From the NCBI GenBank assembly GCA_039105265.1, contig JAPFFF010000076.1, forward strand, positions 62,001-126,000: 64,000 nt of DNA. Direction: 5' to 3'. Below, piece after piece: positions 62,277-64,000 of the stretch; the first letter of the stretch is position 1; each line of letters opens with the position of its first letter. The stretch comes from Tritrichomonas musculus. Lineage: Eukaryota; Parabasalia; Tritrichomonadida; Tritrichomonadidae. The position numbers and the translations under genes were made by a program. The notes under the pieces were generated by a model. The model searched no databases. It saw only the letters and a program-made list of their open reading frames with translations, and was not told the origin of the DNA.

Positions 62277-63290
62277 TTAATCAAGGCTTTTTTGAAAAGA
62301 TTTTATATCTTTCAAAGCCTCTTCAAGTGTGCTTTTTCCATTGAAAGTTTGCAAGTAATGCTCCAAAGACTTGGAAAGCGTTGTCGCTTGTTTTTCAGTC
62401 AAGCCATTTCCTTCATATCTGACCTGAGAGTGGAAGTCATTTCTATCGATTGTTTCATCAATGACAGCATAAGTCAACGGTTGTAGAAGTTGAGGTCTTT
62501 GACTGGCTTTTTGACGCGAATATTGCCCAAATTTGAAAAACAAATCATGACGCCATTGCTGATGTATTCTGGGTTTGTCTGGCCCATTTGGGAGCGATAA
62601 TCAAACAATTCTTCCTTGTTTGCGTCAAAGTGGTGCCTCAAACATTGATTTAATCTAGTGTAGCACTCATTGATTGTTGTATCTGGAGAAATTTTGGCGG
62701 TTATTGGACAAACAGTGAAAATGTTGCTATGATTCAATGTAATTTGATCCTTAATGTTGCTCTTTTTGAAGGTTGAAGGTGAATTTTGGTGAATTATGTT
62801 TTCAATATGATTGATCTTTTTATTTCTGAGCTCATTACGCAAATCGCAGGCCATTGAGCCTCCAATATGAGTTAATTCCGTATCTCCTTGTAAAGCCATG
62901 GCAGAAAAACAGTAGCCAGTTACAATTGCTGATGTTAAATTTTACATATTTTCTTTTTGGGATCATAATTAGCGAAGATCTTTGTATCAAAGACAGAATC
63001 AGTTAAAAGTTCTGTATGGGTATTTTCCATGCCCAAACCATGAGAAATTGTATTGTTTTTATCATTTCTAAAGAATTTCGGAGGTTTTTGTAATCTTTTT
63101 TTGACTTTTGCTCCAAATTCTTCATCTACTGTGATTGGAAAGTAAGAATTTGGTTTTACTAGTGGATCTCCAGCATGTTGAGCAATTCCAGCAATATATT
63201 TCCCATCACAAATTGCATGATTGAGGTTTAATATAATTGTGTCATCATTAGATGATATCGTTCCAATTTCTTGTTTAAGTTACTGATATA
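62277..63290 (-). pseudogene. Acyltransferase-like (AATase/condensation fold) gene, frameshifted
   Basis: Minus-strand reading from about 63290 gives TIILNLNHAICDGKYIAGIA, with the HxxxDG catalytic motif, then PVKPNSYFPI-type sequence and FGAKVKKRLQKPPKFF. After a frame change near 62950 come THIGGSMACDLRNELRNKK, FDANKEELFDY and ICFSNLGNIRVKKPVKDL; SNLG is a family motif. After a second change near 62480 come LTYAVIDETIDRNDFHSQ and SKSLEHYLQTF to the stop at 62277. Members of this fold transfer acyl groups from CoA to alcohols or amines. The order and motifs are complete except for the N-terminus, so the copy decayed recently. It serves as the reference for the remnants at 51.9-54 kb. Confidence 0.6.
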
Positions 63291-63575
63291 ACTTTTAAAT
63301 ATTGAGTTACTGTTTTCATTTTCTTATAATTTTATTTATGATGACACATTCAAAGTTTTCTCTATGACATATAAAAGGATAATTTTGGATGAATCCACAG
63401 AGGTCGAGATTATACTTTTTTATATTTGTTAAGTTCAGTTTGATTTTCAAATAAAGGCAATATCTATGTTAATGCATGATATTTCATTATAAAAAATATA
63501 ATATTATATTTCATTAATATCTTTTATTTAAAATCTATATTCTATAATATAAAATGTATATTCTAAATGTTGCTT
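63291..63575. other. AT-rich spacer
   Basis: No gene seen between the acyltransferase-like remnant and the HECT-like gene. Confidence 0.5.
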
Positions 63576-64000
63576 CTAATTACGATTTAATTGTTCTTCA
63601 AACTTCTCTACGAGGTCATCATATGTATGGAATGTTGGAATATAAATTGCGTGTTCATCTTTAACAGCAACAGGGATGGTCATATCCTCGTCAGCCTTTC
63701 TAATTGATATTTCGATATTTTTGATTCCGCCTTGAGGAATTGCAGTTGATCCTGTTATAAATTTCAAAATTCTGAATTTTGTATTTTCATCAGATTCCTT
63801 GAAGAACTTCCAGAACCAGCGAACAGGACGTGCATCAGCATTGAATGGCTTATCGTATTTTGCGCTCTTAATGAAGTCATTCCAATTGAAGAGGATTTTG
63901 CCGCTTACAATTTCATCCAATTCGCCAAGACTGAAATCTTTGAAGAGCATTTCACTTCTAGTAACTCTATTGAAACCTTCTTCGAATGCTTTAAATTCCT
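63576..64000 (-). CDS. HECT-like E3 C-lobe lacking the usual cysteine (5' part outside window)
   Basis: The frame continues open to the window edge, reading EFKAFEEGFNRVTRSEMLFK and then LGELDEIVSGK, WFWKFFKES and RILKFITGSTAIPQGG. This is the HECT C-lobe pattern, matching the copy at 14.3 kb. The final part, EHAIYIPTFHTYDDLVEKF, stands where active HECT ligases have HTCFN. No cysteine is present, so ubiquitin thioester formation would not be possible as in normal HECT enzymes. It may be a regulatory pseudo-HECT or a diverging paralogue. The main body of the protein lies to the right of the window. Confidence 0.7.
   Translation of the reverse strand, partial: EFKAFEEGFNRVTRSEMLFKDFSLGELDEIVSGKILFNWNDFIKSAKYDKPFNADARPVRWFWKFFKESDENTKFRILKFITGSTAIPQGGIKNIEISIRKADEDMTIPVAVKDEHAIYIPTFHTYDDLVEKFEEQLNRN

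Overview
The window looks like a piece of a parabasalid (trichomonad) nuclear genome, most likely a Tritrichomonas-type species. It is very AT-rich and its protein-coding genes are mostly single open frames. The gene content is typical of that group: a BspA-type leucine-rich-repeat protein, DUF3447/ankyrin proteins, BTB-like N-termini, Sel1-repeat proteins, divergent protein kinases, HECT-type E3 ligases, a secreted sialidase, and many DNA transposons including a Maverick/Polinton. Two candidate trichomonad Inr promoter motifs (TCA-Py-T/A) lie close upstream of start codons. No organism name can be proved from sequence alone.

Layout. 1-2.8 kb: the right part of a Maverick-like element (capsid-like gene, a small gene, a terminal hairpin region). 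4.1-8.7 kb: an acidic/KE-rich unknown protein and a BspA-like LRR protein. 8.8-9.4 kb: a foldback repeat. 10.9-13.2 kb: an RCC1-repeat/coiled-coil/protein-kinase gene with GC-richer sequence. 14.3-16.9 kb: a 5'-truncated HECT ligase with a frameshift in an A run, abutting a 124-bp MITE. 17-23.1 kb: two tRNA-Ala(AGC), a 1682-residue kinase-Sel1 gene and tRNA-Pro(TGG). 23.5-25.3 kb: a DUF3447 gene. 25.4 kb: a small palindromic repeat. 26.1-30.6 kb: a BTB-like/ankyrin gene whose later ankyrin repeats sit as isolated one-repeat blocks between AT-rich spacers. 31.5-32.6 kb: a sialidase. 34-37 kb: a small ORF, a virus-like relic and a broken host gene.

37.3-40.1 kb: a complete-looking P-like DNA transposon with 14-bp terminal inverted repeats and a perfect 8-bp target duplication. 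41-41.7 kb: a MULE relic. 43.4-45.6 kb: a hAT-like non-autonomous element (8-bp duplication) into which a mariner (DD34D) has inserted. 46.3-47 kb: a PNTQ-repeat protein and a 42-residue membrane miniprotein. 48-51.7 kb (minus): a DUF3447 block, then single ankyrin-repeat blocks separated by spacers, then an ankyrin/DEAD-box helicase ORF. 51.9-54.1 kb: remnants of acyltransferase-like and LRR genes. 54.5 kb: another inverted-repeat element. 55-56.5 kb: a Sel1-repeat protein. 56.8-57.4 kb: a broken tetraspanin. 58.2-59.5 kb: an MFS sugar-transporter-like protein. 60.7-62 kb: a class 3 lipase. 62.3-63.3 kb: a broken acyltransferase-like gene. 63.6 kb to the edge: a HECT-like C-lobe lacking the usual cysteine.

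The genes form no operon and no obvious pathway. They represent surface/secreted functions (sialidase, tetraspanin, transporter, possibly LRR), signalling (two unusual kinases), ubiquitin transfer and repeat-scaffold proteins, interspersed with several generations of transposons. The most unusual structure is the pair of ankyrin loci (26-30.6 kb plus strand, 48-51.7 kb minus strand). In both, each repeat is an uninterrupted block of about 30 codons, broken at the same repeat position by stop-rich spacers with similar ends but no obvious GT-AG borders.
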